From the NCBI GenBank assembly GCA_022824945.1, contig JAJDYX010000036.1, positions 31,548 to 95,547 of the forward strand: a stretch of DNA of 64,000 nucleotides. The letters are read 5' to 3'. Origin of the DNA: Candidatus Latescibacterota bacterium (lineage in GTDB: Bacteria; Latescibacterota; UBA2968). Below are positions 26,897 through 36,600 of the stretch, one piece after another. Every line of letters begins with the position of its first letter. Positions within the stretch are counted from its first letter, which is position 1. Below the pieces are notes generated by a model. The model was given only the letters and a program-made list of their open reading frames with translations, was not told the origin of the DNA and searched no databases. Position numbers and translations under genes: made by a program.

Positions 26897-27048
26897 CCTT
26901 CCGAACAACACCTCTCACATCTCACTACGGCGTTGAAGTTCACGATAATGCGCAACTCCTGCACAAACGCGACGCTTACAAAGGTCCGCGCTTTCTGAAA
27001 ATTACGCGCGTCTTTCTTTCCTCCGACCGCTTCGCCATTCCCGACTAA
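26893..27048 (+). CDS. Small coupled ORF, possibly an oxygenase remnant
   Basis: A 51-residue frame that starts in the stop of the PhyH gene (ATGA overlap) and ends two bases before the next ATG. Its N terminus (MTFRTTPLTSHYGVEVHDNAQ) vaguely recalls the first strand of TauD/TfdA dioxygenases, which would make it the decayed front of such a gene, but the match is weak. The tight spacing on both sides argues for translation, or for a leftover after deletion. No cysteines, no membrane segment. Confidence 0.4.
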   Translation: MTFRTTPLTSHYGVEVHDNAQLLHKRDAYKGPRFLKITRVFLSSDRFAIPD

Positions 27049-27050
27049 CC

Positions 27051-29045
27051 ATGGCTGCAACATCTCCCCAACAAGAACGCCACCCCATTCCCTCGCGCAT
27101 TACGGGGCGCTCTGTGTTATTTGGCGCACTCACCGCCATTGCCCTCAACGTGTACACCGATCACGCCGGGCTGGTGATGGGGTCGTCATCCCTGGTCAAA
27201 TCGCAATATCCAATGGCCATGTTGCTACCCTTTGTACTCTGGTTATTTGCCAATATCGGTCTCAAAACCTTCTGGCCTAAAGTAGCTCTTTCGGGCACCG
27301 AACTGCTGGTTATCTACAGCATGTCCTGGATCGCGGGCGTTATTCCCCTCGAAGGTTGGGCAGCTTATTGGACGAGCACAATGGCCGTGCCCACCTATTA
27401 TGCGTCACCTGAAAATCGCTGGACCGAAATCATCTTTGACATCTTGCCCTGGTGGACCCTGCCAGACGTATCGCCTGCGGTCATTCGTCCTTTCTACGAT
27501 GGATTACCTCCTTATGGTTCTATCCCCTGGGTGGGCTGGTTGCAACCCCTATTCTGGTGGACCGCCATCTCATTGGCCGTTTTTACAGCGGGATTGTGCT
27601 TGTGTATTCTCTTCCAACGCCAGTGGGAAGACCACGAGCGACTCGCCTTTCCGCTCGCGCAATTTGCCGTAGAACTGACCTCTGGCTTTGATCAACCCGG
27701 ACGTGTTCCCGGTATTTTTCGCAACAAAATTTTCTGGGCGGGTTTTTTTACTGTTTTTGGCGTCTTCGCGTGGAATATCCTCGGTTATTTCGCCACGGGC
27801 TTGCCGCGTATCACCATCTATGCCGGGTACCTGAGCAAACAAATCGACCTCGCCCGCGACTTTCCTCCCATTTACCTTCGCATCTTGCCCCCGGTAGTCG
27901 GACTCACCTACTTCTGCAATCTCGACATCCTCTTCAGTTTTTGGGTTTTGCGCCTCGTTGCCATCGTCAAACTCGGCATTATGGACCGCACGGGTTTCAC
28001 CCTGGGCCTGGCCAACCAACAGGCAAAATCATCCGAAATCATCAATCTCGAAAGCCACGGCGCCCTTGTTTTGCTGGCACTCTGGTCTATTTGGGCCGCT
28101 CGAGGGCACCTGTCCCGCGTCTGGCAAGCTGTTGTAGAGGGCCGACAGTCTGTTCATAACGACGGCATTATATCCTACCGCCTGGCGTTTATCGGCTTTG
28201 TTCTGGCAACTGCCTTCATCATCGGCTGGATGAGTGCAATGGGCATGTCCATACCCATTGCGCTCTTGCAAACCGCGCTACTCTACACGGCATATCTCAC
28301 CGTCGCCAAATTCACAGCCGCCAGTGGTTTCCCCCACCTCCTACCCATATATGGTAAGGGCGGAGGCATGGTCTATACCTTTGCCGGTACTGCCAACTTA
28401 ACCCCCTCGGACTTTGTGGGTACTGAGTTTGTCAACTCCAGTGCCTTCTTTGGCAACGCTCGCATCCCCGCATGGCCCGCGCTACCCCACCACCTGAAAT
28501 TGCACGGCGCAACACCAAACGCCCGTATTGCCCGTATCGCCGCGCTCGCCTTCACCGTGGGCTTGCTCGCTTCCTTCATCTTTATTATCTATTTGGCCTA
28601 CGCGCACGGGGGCCAAAACCTGCACACAGCCCCATTTTCCGGCCGCTCAAATTCGGCCTCAGTCCGCCTCTACAGCAACATGACCAACCACATTCTCAAC
28701 GAACAAAAAACTGTTTTTGATCCATATAAAATGGCCGTATGGTTCATTGGCATATTTGAAGCGCTCGTGCTCATTGGATTGCGAAGCCGCCTGCCCTGGT
28801 GGCCCTTGCACCCGATTGGCCTCGCCTTTCAAAATACCTCTGGTCCGAGAATCTACAGCTTCTCCATCTTTCTCACCTGGGCGGCCAAATCACTTTTCCT
28901 GCGTATCGGCGGCATTGCCCTGTACCGCCGCGCAGCACCCTATTTTATTGGCCTGCCAGTGGGCTATGTCACTGGCGTCATCGTTTCGTCTATTGTCGAT
29001 CTCATCTGGTTCCCAACAGGTGGCCACTGGACACATGGATGGTAG
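27051..29045 (+). CDS. Multi-pass membrane protein of the DUF6785/DUF6784 type
   Basis: 664 residues with about 13-14 membrane segments. The N-terminal pattern GRSVLFGALTAIALNVYTDHAG and WEDHERLAFPLAQFAVEL, and the C-terminal GIFEALVLIGLRSRLPWWPLHPIGLAF block, match a family annotated only as DUF6785 with a DUF6784 C terminus, common in Planctomycetes, Latescibacterota and sponge symbionts. The organisation resembles oligopeptide-transporter-like proteins, so transport of a small metabolite is a guess. It sits in a tight unit with PhyH upstream and an epimerase downstream. Confidence 0.78.
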   Translation: MAATSPQQERHPIPSRITGRSVLFGALTAIALNVYTDHAGLVMGSSSLVKSQYPMAMLLPFVLWLFANIGLKTFWPKVALSGTELLVIYSMSWIAGVIPLEGWAAYWTSTMAVPTYYASPENRWTEIIFDILPWWTLPDVSPAVIRPFYDGLPPYGSIPWVGWLQPLFWWTAISLAVFTAGLCLCILFQRQWEDHERLAFPLAQFAVELTSGFDQPGRVPGIFRNKIFWAGFFTVFGVFAWNILGYFATGLPRITIYAGYLSKQIDLARDFPPIYLRILPPVVGLTYFCNLDILFSFWVLRLVAIVKLGIMDRTGFTLGLANQQAKSSEIINLESHGALVLLALWSIWAARGHLSRVWQAVVEGRQSVHNDGIISYRLAFIGFVLATAFIIGWMSAMGMSIPIALLQTALLYTAYLTVAKFTAASGFPHLLPIYGKGGGMVYTFAGTANLTPSDFVGTEFVNSSAFFGNARIPAWPALPHHLKLHGATPNARIARIAALAFTVGLLASFIFIIYLAYAHGGQNLHTAPFSGRSNSASVRLYSNMTNHILNEQKTVFDPYKMAVWFIGIFEALVLIGLRSRLPWWPLHPIGLAFQNTSGPRIYSFSIFLTWAAKSLFLRIGGIALYRRAAPYFIGLPVGYVTGVIVSSIVDLIWFPTGGHWTHGW

Positions 29046-29073
29046 GCTTGGGGCTACTACAGAAAGGTTTCTC

Positions 29074-29793
29074 ATGTCCGAACAAAAACACATTCTCATC
29101 ACAGGTGGTGCAGGCTTTGTCGCCGGCATGTTGCGCCAGCACTGGGACGCGACCTATCGCCTTCGGCTTGCAGACGTAAACCCGGTTGAAAATCTTGCAG
29201 ATCACGAAGAATTTGTCCAGATGGATATTACCAATCTCGACGAATTTCAAGCTGCTTGTCGAGGCATTCATACCGTCATCCATCTCGCAGCCGACCGCAG
29301 TCCGCGTGCCGACTTTTACGAAACCTTGCTCGACCTGAATATTATTGGCGCATACAACGCCTTTCACGCTGCACACCTGTGTGGTTGCAAGCGCATTGTT
29401 TTTGCCAGTTCGGTCAATGCCGTGTTGGGTTACCCGGGCGATTCTCCCATCGAATGGGATGTACCCGTATTTCCCACCAATGTCTATGGTGCCACCAAAT
29501 GCTGGGGCGAAGCCCTTGCGCGGGTGTATTCCGAAACTCACGGACTATCCTGCATCTGTGTGCGCCTGGGCGGGCCGAGATGGAATACCGATGAAATTTA
29601 CGATCCAGACAAACCCAGCATGCTCATCAGCCCGCGGGATACCGCACAACTTTTTCAAAAATGCGTGGAAGCAGATACCGACTTTGCCATTGTACATGGC
29701 GTATCTAATCACAAAAAATCCTATCTCGGAATTGATAGCACCAGAGAAGTATTGGACTACACACCACAAGACGGCACTGCGAAAAACCAGTAA
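29074..29793 (+). CDS. NAD(P)-dependent epimerase/dehydrogenase (extended SDR)
   Basis: 239 residues from ATG 29074; the much longer upstream frame is antisense-like read-through of the membrane gene. The NAD-binding ITGGAGFVAG is at about 9-18, and the catalytic Tyr-Lys pair is Y138 and K142 in NVYGATKCWGE, with S in FASSVNAV. The short length and SSVN.V resemble uronate dehydrogenase-like SDRs, so a sugar or sugar acid is the likely substrate. It fits the sugar-acid theme of the window. Confidence 0.85.
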   Translation: MSEQKHILITGGAGFVAGMLRQHWDATYRLRLADVNPVENLADHEEFVQMDITNLDEFQAACRGIHTVIHLAADRSPRADFYETLLDLNIIGAYNAFHAAHLCGCKRIVFASSVNAVLGYPGDSPIEWDVPVFPTNVYGATKCWGEALARVYSETHGLSCICVRLGGPRWNTDEIYDPDKPSMLISPRDTAQLFQKCVEADTDFAIVHGVSNHKKSYLGIDSTREVLDYTPQDGTAKNQ

Positions 29794-29808
29794 ACGGAAA
29801 GGCTCTCC

Positions 29809-30261
29809 ATGGGAAAGGGAAAGTTCTCATCGACAAAAACATATCACGATCTGCCCTGTGCACACCGTCAGGGGTATCACGACGGGCACTGTCGCTTTAT
29901 TCACGGATACAACCGCGAGATCACGTTTTATTTCACCTGCAACGAACTCGACGAAAACCACTTTGTCGTCGATTTTAGCAAGCTCAAAAAGCTCAAAGCG
30001 TGGTTGGAACACATGTTTGACCACACCATGCTCATCAATGAAAATGATCCCGAACGCGAATTTTTTAAAGAAATGCACCGCCGGGGGCTGATCGATCTGC
30101 GAATTATGCCCAACGTTGGCATGGAAGCGTCATCAAAATATGTCTTTGATTATGCCGACAAACTCGTGCGCGACATGACCCAAAACCGATGCTGGGTCTA
30201 TAAAGTTGAAACCCGCGAAAACATGAAAAACTCGGGTATATACGAACTCGTGGATGGCTGA
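29809..30261 (+). CDS. 6-carboxytetrahydropterin synthase-like protein (QueD/PTPS)
   Basis: 150-residue T-fold protein. It has the CRFIHGYN segment, FVVDFSKLKKLKAWLEHMFDHTMLIN and the C-terminal ETRENMKNSGIYE expected of QueD. The usual zinc-site CxxxHGH reads C-R-F-I-H-G-Y here, so one zinc His is replaced by Tyr; other His residues nearby (AHRQGYHDGH) may compensate. No queC, queE or preQ1 riboswitch is close. A queuosine role is the default; altered chemistry is possible. Confidence 0.85.
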   Translation: MGKGKFSSTKTYHDLPCAHRQGYHDGHCRFIHGYNREITFYFTCNELDENHFVVDFSKLKKLKAWLEHMFDHTMLINENDPEREFFKEMHRRGLIDLRIMPNVGMEASSKYVFDYADKLVRDMTQNRCWVYKVETRENMKNSGIYELVDG

Positions 30262-30322
30262 TCTATACACCTGAATGGCGTTTTTTGTCCTACTGCACAA
30301 AATACTGCACATATTTTTTCTT

Positions 30323-30371
30323 ATAACACAATAAATTGTTAATAAACAAATATTTATTGTGTTATTTTTTT
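30323..30371 (+). terminator. Perfect AT-rich inverted repeat with T-run
   Basis: ATAACACAATAAAT (30323-30336) and ATTTATTGTGTTAT (30352-30365) are perfect 14-base arms around a 15-base loop, followed by six T. It could end the queD transcript as a terminator with an unusually AT-rich stem. It also lies directly upstream of the sigma-factor promoter and could be a regulator site. Confidence 0.55.
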
Positions 30372-30372
30372 C

Positions 30373-30401
30373 TTGACTTATGAACAAATGTTCACTATAT
30401 T
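30373..30401 (+). promoter_or_regulatory. Sigma-70-type promoter of the sigma-factor gene
   Basis: TTGACT (30373-30378), 17 bases, TATATT (30396-30401). Both hexamers are close to consensus. The ATG lies about 80 bases downstream behind AAGGAGGAAAC. Confidence 0.7.
30381..30394. promoter_or_regulatory. LexA/DinR-like operator within the promoter spacer
   Basis: TGAACAAATGTTCA is a perfect inverted repeat (TGAACA-AA-TGTTCA) containing GAAC-N4-GTTC, the core of the Gram-positive type SOS box. It fills the spacer between the -35 and -10, an ideal place for repression. No lexA gene is in the window, so the regulator is inferred and could be a different dimeric repressor. Confidence 0.5.
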
Positions 30402-30481
30402 CTTGCTCAGCCATAACTGAGGCCAAAGCAGACGGATTTCCGCACAGGATACAGGACCTCAGAACACCATAAGGAGGAAAC

Positions 30482-31489
30482 ATGATTTCCGAAATGAACC
30501 AACACCTCAGACCCGCCCAGCAGACCCTTCGCAAAGCACCTGGGCAAGGTACAGGTCGAGTTTATGCCTCACCCCATTCAGGTGATGAACCCTCTCTGGC
30601 CTATTACTACAAGGAGATTGAGCGACACCCATTGCTCACGCCAGACGAAGAAAAAGCACTGGCAGAGCAAATTGCTTTGGGCGACCTGCCAGGTGCGAGT
30701 GCTCGTGCTCGGCGGGCAGGAGAGTATGCCCGCGAAAAGCTCATCACCAGCAACCTGCGCTTTGTTATTCACATTGCCAAAAATTTTAAGAATCAAGGTC
30801 TTCCCATGGCCGACCTCATCAATGAAGGCAACATGGGTTTGATGACTGCCGCCCGCAAATTCAAACCCGAAAAAGGTTACAAGTTCATCACTTACGCAGT
30901 CTGGTGGATTAGACAGAACATCCTCAAAGCCCTCGAAGTTCAAACCCGATCCATCCGGATTCCCGGCAATGTTGTCAACGACCTCAATAAACTGCGCAAA
31001 GTCGAAGCTGAAATGACTCAACACCTCGACCGGCATCCCGATGCTGATGAACTCGCCCGAGAAACCCATCTGCCCCTCAAAAAAGTTACGCACACCCTTG
31101 AATCTGCCTATAACACTGTATCGCTGGATACGCCAATGTACGATGAAGCCACAAACTCTGCACCACGCGCTATCACCCTGCAAGAAACCCTATCTGATCC
31201 CCAAACATTGTCTCCAGAAGACGCCTATATCCAAAACACTATGCACAATGATATACACAACGCGCTGAGTGCCTTACCCGATCGCGATCGGCAAATTCTA
31301 CATCTCTATTACGGTTTCAGCGACCCGACGGAACACACCGAAGTCAGCAATTCAAAACCCGCAACCTATCAACAAATAGGTGACAAGCTGGGGGTAAGTA
31401 GAGAGCGGGTGCGCCAACTCAAAGAAGAGGCACTCAATCGGCTGCGGCATCCCACCCACAGTAAGCGACTTGCCACCTATTGTAGTTAA
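30482..31489 (+). CDS. Sigma-70 family RNA polymerase sigma factor (group 2/RpoD-like)
   Basis: 335 residues with region 1.2 (PSLAYYYKEIERHPLLTPDEEKALAEQI), region 2 (NLRFVIHIAKNFKNQGLPMADLINEGNMGLMTAARKF and FITYAVWWIRQNI, the -10 reading helix), region 3 (about 170-225) and region 4 with TYQQIGDKLGVSRERVRQLKEEALNRLR. The long N-terminal 1.1 domain of the primary factor is missing, so it is an alternative group 2 factor. The ribosome site AAGGAGG is excellent. An SOS-like box in its promoter suggests damage or stress control. Confidence 0.92.
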   Translation: MISEMNQHLRPAQQTLRKAPGQGTGRVYASPHSGDEPSLAYYYKEIERHPLLTPDEEKALAEQIALGDLPGASARARRAGEYAREKLITSNLRFVIHIAKNFKNQGLPMADLINEGNMGLMTAARKFKPEKGYKFITYAVWWIRQNILKALEVQTRSIRIPGNVVNDLNKLRKVEAEMTQHLDRHPDADELARETHLPLKKVTHTLESAYNTVSLDTPMYDEATNSAPRAITLQETLSDPQTLSPEDAYIQNTMHNDIHNALSALPDRDRQILHLYYGFSDPTEHTEVSNSKPATYQQIGDKLGVSRERVRQLKEEALNRLRHPTHSKRLATYCS

Positions 31490-31541
31490 AATGAAGAATA
31501 TTACACCGCTTACCTTGTAACACACAGCCCTAAAAAAAATC

Positions 31542-31580
31542 AGAGCGTCGGCAGATCGCGCCGACGCTCTTTTGTATTTC
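31542..31580 (+). terminator. Terminator after the sigma factor
   Basis: AGAGCGTCGGC (31542-31552) and GCCGACGCTCT (31560-31570) form an 11-bp perfect stem with a seven-base loop, then TTTGTATTT. An A-run precedes the stem. Nothing else is visible between here and 31,682. Confidence 0.9.
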
Positions 31581-31682
31581 TACTTGCATCTAAAGCCGAA
31601 ACCTTGCTATTTATTATTCAATCATCTTGGAACTTTGTAAACTACTGCTCGTCCAGAATATAGCTCATACAGTGAATCATCT

Positions 31683-32495
31683 ATGAAAATCCTCATCCTC
31701 TCCACACTCGGCGCACTCATCCTGCTCGGCGTGGGTGTGTACATTGTTTTTTATATTTCAGAGCGCGACAAAATTGAAGGCAAATCCTTCTTCCGCCTTG
31801 AAAATCGCTGGCTCTACGGATTTTTGGGCTACACATCTGTCATTGTCATCACTTTTCTCGTCCTGATTTTGCAAACCTCGCTCACGCGCCAGGAGCAAAC
31901 CCTCGAAAATACTCAGGCGCGATTCCAGCAAGAACTCACGGCTTTTCGCGAGCGACTCGGCGACCAAACCGACCGTCTCATGTCCCAAATCAATGAAAAA
32001 GCGGAACTCACTGGATCTGAAGTCGAGGTGCGCGGCAAGCTATCCAATGAAATCGCCCAGCATCAACGCACCGAAAAAGAACTTGCCTCTGCACGCGAAC
32101 AATTGCGCTTCACACAAAGCGACTTAAATCGGGAAACGCTCGCACACCGCGCCTATCTGGACAGCCTCAACACCGAAAGATCGCTTCACGCATCAACCCA
32201 AAATCGGCTCAGGCGCGAGGAAGAACAACACGCCAAAAGCCGCGAGACATTGCGAAATACCCAACAAAAACTCGACCGCGCCAACGAACGTCTAAATGTA
32301 CAAAAACGCCAGATTACAGAACTGAGAAACGATCTCAAACACGCGCAGGACAACGCCAACAGCGCACGCCAGATGGCCAGCCGTCTCTTGCAACAATCCG
32401 GTGACCATCAGAGAGCACTCCTGATCCTTCAAGCCACCGTCGATTCTCTCTTTCTAAAAGAATTTAAACGTCCCCGAGTTCCTTCAAAAAAATAG
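31683..32495 (+). CDS. Two-helix membrane protein with a long coiled coil
   Basis: 270 residues: membrane segments at about 3-25 and 46-68, then an uninterrupted heptad-rich coiled coil from about 70 to 255 (rich in Glu, Arg, Gln). No enzyme motif. It precedes the RND adaptor gene by 19 bases and shares its strand, so it may scaffold or regulate the pump, but there is no direct evidence. The ribosome site is weak. I do not recognise the family. Confidence 0.7.
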   Translation: MKILILSTLGALILLGVGVYIVFYISERDKIEGKSFFRLENRWLYGFLGYTSVIVITFLVLILQTSLTRQEQTLENTQARFQQELTAFRERLGDQTDRLMSQINEKAELTGSEVEVRGKLSNEIAQHQRTEKELASAREQLRFTQSDLNRETLAHRAYLDSLNTERSLHASTQNRLRREEEQHAKSRETLRNTQQKLDRANERLNVQKRQITELRNDLKHAQDNANSARQMASRLLQQSGDHQRALLILQATVDSLFLKEFKRPRVPSKK

Positions 32496-32514
32496 ACGAG
32501 GAGAAAAATACATC

Positions 32515-33678
32515 GTGAAACTCAAAATCCTCCTTCCCATCATTGTGCTGATCATCGGCGTGCTGGGCGCTTATGCTCTTGTCAAAAACCGGGAAGTCGT
32601 CCAGCCCAAACCAACAGAAGTGCCCCCGCCGCTCGTGCGCGTTCAATCCGTTCATACCACAAACTTTCAACTCGTTATTCCAGCGCAAGGCACGGTTGCC
32701 CCGCGTACGCAAACCACGCTCATCTCACAAGTGGCAGGACAAATCATTGCCGTATCGTCTGCATTTGCCAATGGTGGCTTTTTCGAAAAAGGCGATGTTC
32801 TGCTCACCATAGACCCGCGCGATTACGAAGTTGCTGTTGCACAAGCACAGGTTCAGGTTGCACAGGCCAAATTGCGATTGGCGCGCGAAGAAGAAGAATC
32901 CGCAATTGCCCGCGACGAATGGAAACGCTTAGGCACTGGAGAGCCAACCGATCTGGTTTTGCGCAAACCACAAATTGACGAAGCCCGTGCGACCATTGCC
33001 GCTGCCGAAGGCGCATTGATGCGCGCCAACCTCAACCTTGAACGCACGCAAATCAGAGCACCATATCCCGGACGTGTTCGCACCAAAAATGCCGATGTCG
33101 GACAATTCGTCAACCCCGGTTCTCCACTCGGTCAAATTTACGCCATCGACTATGCCGAAGTGCGCCTGCCCGTGTCCGATGATCAACTCGCTTATCTGGA
33201 CCTGCCGTTCTCCTTCCGCAATAATCCCCATGACCATTCAGGCCCCAATGTGCGTTTCCACGCCACATTTGCAGGGCGCGAACACACCTATATGGGACGC
33301 ATTGTGCGCGTTGAAGGCGAAATTGACACACGCTCTGGCATGATCGCGCTCGTCGGGCGCGTAGATAATCCATACCGTCGGCGCAATAGCAACACGCCGC
33401 CATTAGCTGTGGGCATGTTTGTCACCGCAGAAATTCTGGGCCATCACGCTGAAAACGTCGTGGTCATCCCACGCACTGCACTGCGCGGTAAAAATCGCGT
33501 TCTCGTGGTTACAGACAATCGCCTCTACTATAGAACCATCGATATCTTGCGCGCCGACGCAGAAAAAGTCGTTGTTAGAACCGGTCTAAAATCGGGCGAA
33601 CAGCTCTGCGTATCGCCAATCGATACCGTCGTGGATGGCATGCGCGTGCGCACTGTGCGCACTGGAGGTACACAATGA
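32515..33678 (+). CDS. RND efflux periplasmic adaptor (membrane fusion protein)
   Basis: 387 residues of the HlyD/AcrA class that links the inner-membrane pump to an outer-membrane channel. A membrane anchor at about 5-24 is followed by a beta-barrel/lipoyl start (RVQSVHTTNFQLVIPAQGTVAPRTQTTLISQVAGQI), a short helical hairpin (about 110-175) and a second lipoyl half with IRAPYPGRVRTKNADVGQFVNPG. GTG start, behind GAGGAG. Its TGA overlaps the pump ATG by four bases. No TolC-like channel is present nearby. Confidence 0.9.
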   Translation: MKLKILLPIIVLIIGVLGAYALVKNREVVQPKPTEVPPPLVRVQSVHTTNFQLVIPAQGTVAPRTQTTLISQVAGQIIAVSSAFANGGFFEKGDVLLTIDPRDYEVAVAQAQVQVAQAKLRLAREEEESAIARDEWKRLGTGEPTDLVLRKPQIDEARATIAAAEGALMRANLNLERTQIRAPYPGRVRTKNADVGQFVNPGSPLGQIYAIDYAEVRLPVSDDQLAYLDLPFSFRNNPHDHSGPNVRFHATFAGREHTYMGRIVRVEGEIDTRSGMIALVGRVDNPYRRRNSNTPPLAVGMFVTAEILGHHAENVVVIPRTALRGKNRVLVVTDNRLYYRTIDILRADAEKVVVRTGLKSGEQLCVSPIDTVVDGMRVRTVRTGGTQ

Positions 33679-36600
33679 AAAATGCCATTGAATGGTTTGC
33701 CCGAAACAGCGTGGCGGCCAATCTGTTGATGGTATTAATCCTGGGAGGTGGTATTCTTCTCGTATCCCGCATTCGCATGGAAGTTTTCCCAGAATTTTCA
33801 CAGGACATGATCAATATCTCCATGATCTATCTGGGTGCTGCTCCCGAAGAAGTCGAAGAAGCCGTCTGCATACGCATCGAAGAAGCCGTGCTGGGCCTCG
33901 AGGGCATCGAGCGCATCACCTCCACGGCATCGGAGAACAGGGGTGTTGTCAACATCGAACTCGAGTCGGGTGCTGATATGCGCAAATTGCTCGACGATGT
34001 CAAAGCCCGCGTAGATGCCATCACCACGTTTCCAGTGGAAACGGAAAAACCCGTCATTCGAGAAATCACCAACCGTCGCCAGGTCATCAACGTTGCCATC
34101 TCAGGACCAACAGATGAAAAAACCCTCAAAACAATTGGCGAGCAAGTCAGAGACGACATTGCAACCATTCCCGGCATCACACAGGTAGATCTCGTCAGCG
34201 CACGCCCTTACGAAATCGCTATCGAAGTCTCGGAAAATGACCTGAGGCGTTACGACCTCACCTTTAGCGAAATTGCCATGGCCATCAGGCGCTTCTCTAT
34301 TGATCTGCCCGGCGGTGCCATTCGCACAAAGGGCGGCGAAATCCTGTTGCGCACCAAAGGACAGGCATATCACGGCAAAGAATTTGAATCGCTCGTCTTG
34401 CGCTCTCGTCCCGATGGCACGCATCTTCGCCTGGGCGATGTCGCCACAGTTATCGACGGGTTTGTGGAAACAGATCAATCTGCCCAATTTGATGCGGAAC
34501 CCACCGTGACGGTCAAGGTTTATCGCGTGGGCGATCAAAATGCCCTGGACATCACCGAAAAAGTCAAAGCCTATATCAATAATACACAACAGCGCATGCC
34601 CGATGGCATCAAACTCACCGTCTGGGCAGACTTTTCTCGCATCTTAAATGACCGCCTGGAACTCATGCTGCACAATGGTCAACTGGGTTTTATCCTCGTC
34701 TTTATCGCGCTGACGATGTTTCTCCGTTTGCGACTCGCCTTCTGGGTCGCTCTGGGCATTCCCATCTCATTTCTCGGCGCAATCGGCCTGATGCCCTTCT
34801 TCGACATCTCCATCAACATGATCTCCCTCTTTGCTTTTATCGTGGTGCTCGGCATTGTCGTAGATGATGCGGTCATCGTGGGAGAAAACATCTATCGCCA
34901 TTACCAAATGGGCAAACGCGGTTTGCGCGCAGCCATTGATGGCGCGCAAGAAGTATCTGTGCCCGTCATTTTTGCTATCCTCACATCTATTGCCGCCTTC
35001 TCTCCCTTGCTAACTGTTGAAGGCAGCATGGGGAAAATCATGAGACTCATTCCCATGATTGTCATTCTCACCCTCATCTTTTCACTCATCGAATCGCTCT
35101 TTATTTTGCCAGCGCACCTCGCACATGCCAAAATAGATTTAAAAAAAGATGGGGATCCCCCGCGCAAACGCGCTATCATCAGCCTGTGGCAACGCGTTCA
35201 AAATGGCGTGGCCGATGGCTTGCTCACCGCTGTTGACCGCTATTATCGCCCCTTTCTCGAATGGGCACTTCAGTGGCGTTATTTGACCCTCGCAGGGGGT
35301 GTTGCCACGCTCTTTCTCACCGTGGGCCTCGTTGGCGGCGGGTGGATCAAGTTCGTCTTTTTTCCCAACGTCGAAGCCGATAATATCGTAGCTATACTCA
35401 CCATGCCTCAAGGCACACCTGCCGAGGTGACAGAGACCGCAGTGCGCCGCCTGGAGGCGTCAGCTCGCCAACTACAACGCGAAATAGAAGGCGAGAAATC
35501 GGGTGCGGTATTTCGCCATGTTTTCGCATCTGTGGGCGAACAGCCCTATCGCGCAGCACAAGGTCCACCCACTGGAAATGCCGCCTCATTTTCATCAGCA
35601 CATCTGGGCGAAGTCTATATTGAACTCGTGCCTTCAGAAAATCGCGACATCAGCAGTGAGGAAATTGCCAACCGCTGGCGCAAACTCACCGGCACTATTC
35701 CCGACGCGGTCGAACTGACCTACTCATCCTCGCTATTTTCAAGTGGCGAAGCCATCAATATCCAGTTCTCAGGCCCCGACTACGGCGAATTGCGCGAAGT
35801 CGCCGAAAAATTCAAAAGCGCGTTGGATGACTATCCCGGTGTCTTTGACATCGCCGATTCATTTCGCCCAGGGAAAGAGGAAGTGAAACTCTCCCTCACC
35901 CGACAGGCCGAAACCCTGGGCATCACATTGGCCGACCTCGCGCGCCAGGTCAGACAGGCGTTTTACGGCGAAGAAGCACAGCGCATTCAGCGCGGACGCG
36001 ACGACATCCGCGTGATGGTGCGCTATCCCGAATCAGAGCGACGCTCCCTGGGCAATCTCGAAGACATGCGCATTCGCACGCCCAGTGGTGGCGAAGTGCC
36101 CTTTTCAATCGCCGCGAGTGCCGAACTCGGCCGGGGCTACGCATCCATTCGCCGCACCGACCGCCAAAGAGTTATCAACGTCACTTCCGATGTCGATATA
36201 AGCATCGCCAATGCAAACGAAATCATCGCCGATTTCACCCGCACTGTCTTGCCTCAAATACTGGCAGACCACCCCCGCGTGCGCTACGATTTTGAAGGCC
36301 AGCAAAGAGAACAAACCGAAATGCTACAGGGACTGGCCCAAAGCTTTGTTATCGCCTTGCTCATCATTTATATTTTGCTCGCTATTCCCTTCAAATCCTA
36401 TGCCCAACCCCTCATTGTGATGGGGGCCATCCCATTTGGAATCGTCGGCGCGGTCTGGGGGCATGTCGCTCTTGGATTTAATCTCTCTATTCTCTCCGTA
36501 TTTGGCATCGTTGCACTTACAGGTATCGTCGTCAATGACAGTCTGGTCATGGTCGATTTTATCAACAAACAACGCGAAAAAGGCCACGCACTTTCCGAAG

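Noticed and set aside
28717..29073. Long upstream extension of the epimerase
   Set aside because: It lies inside the DUF6785-type gene; the Met at 29074 has the normal SDR start ITGGAGFV.
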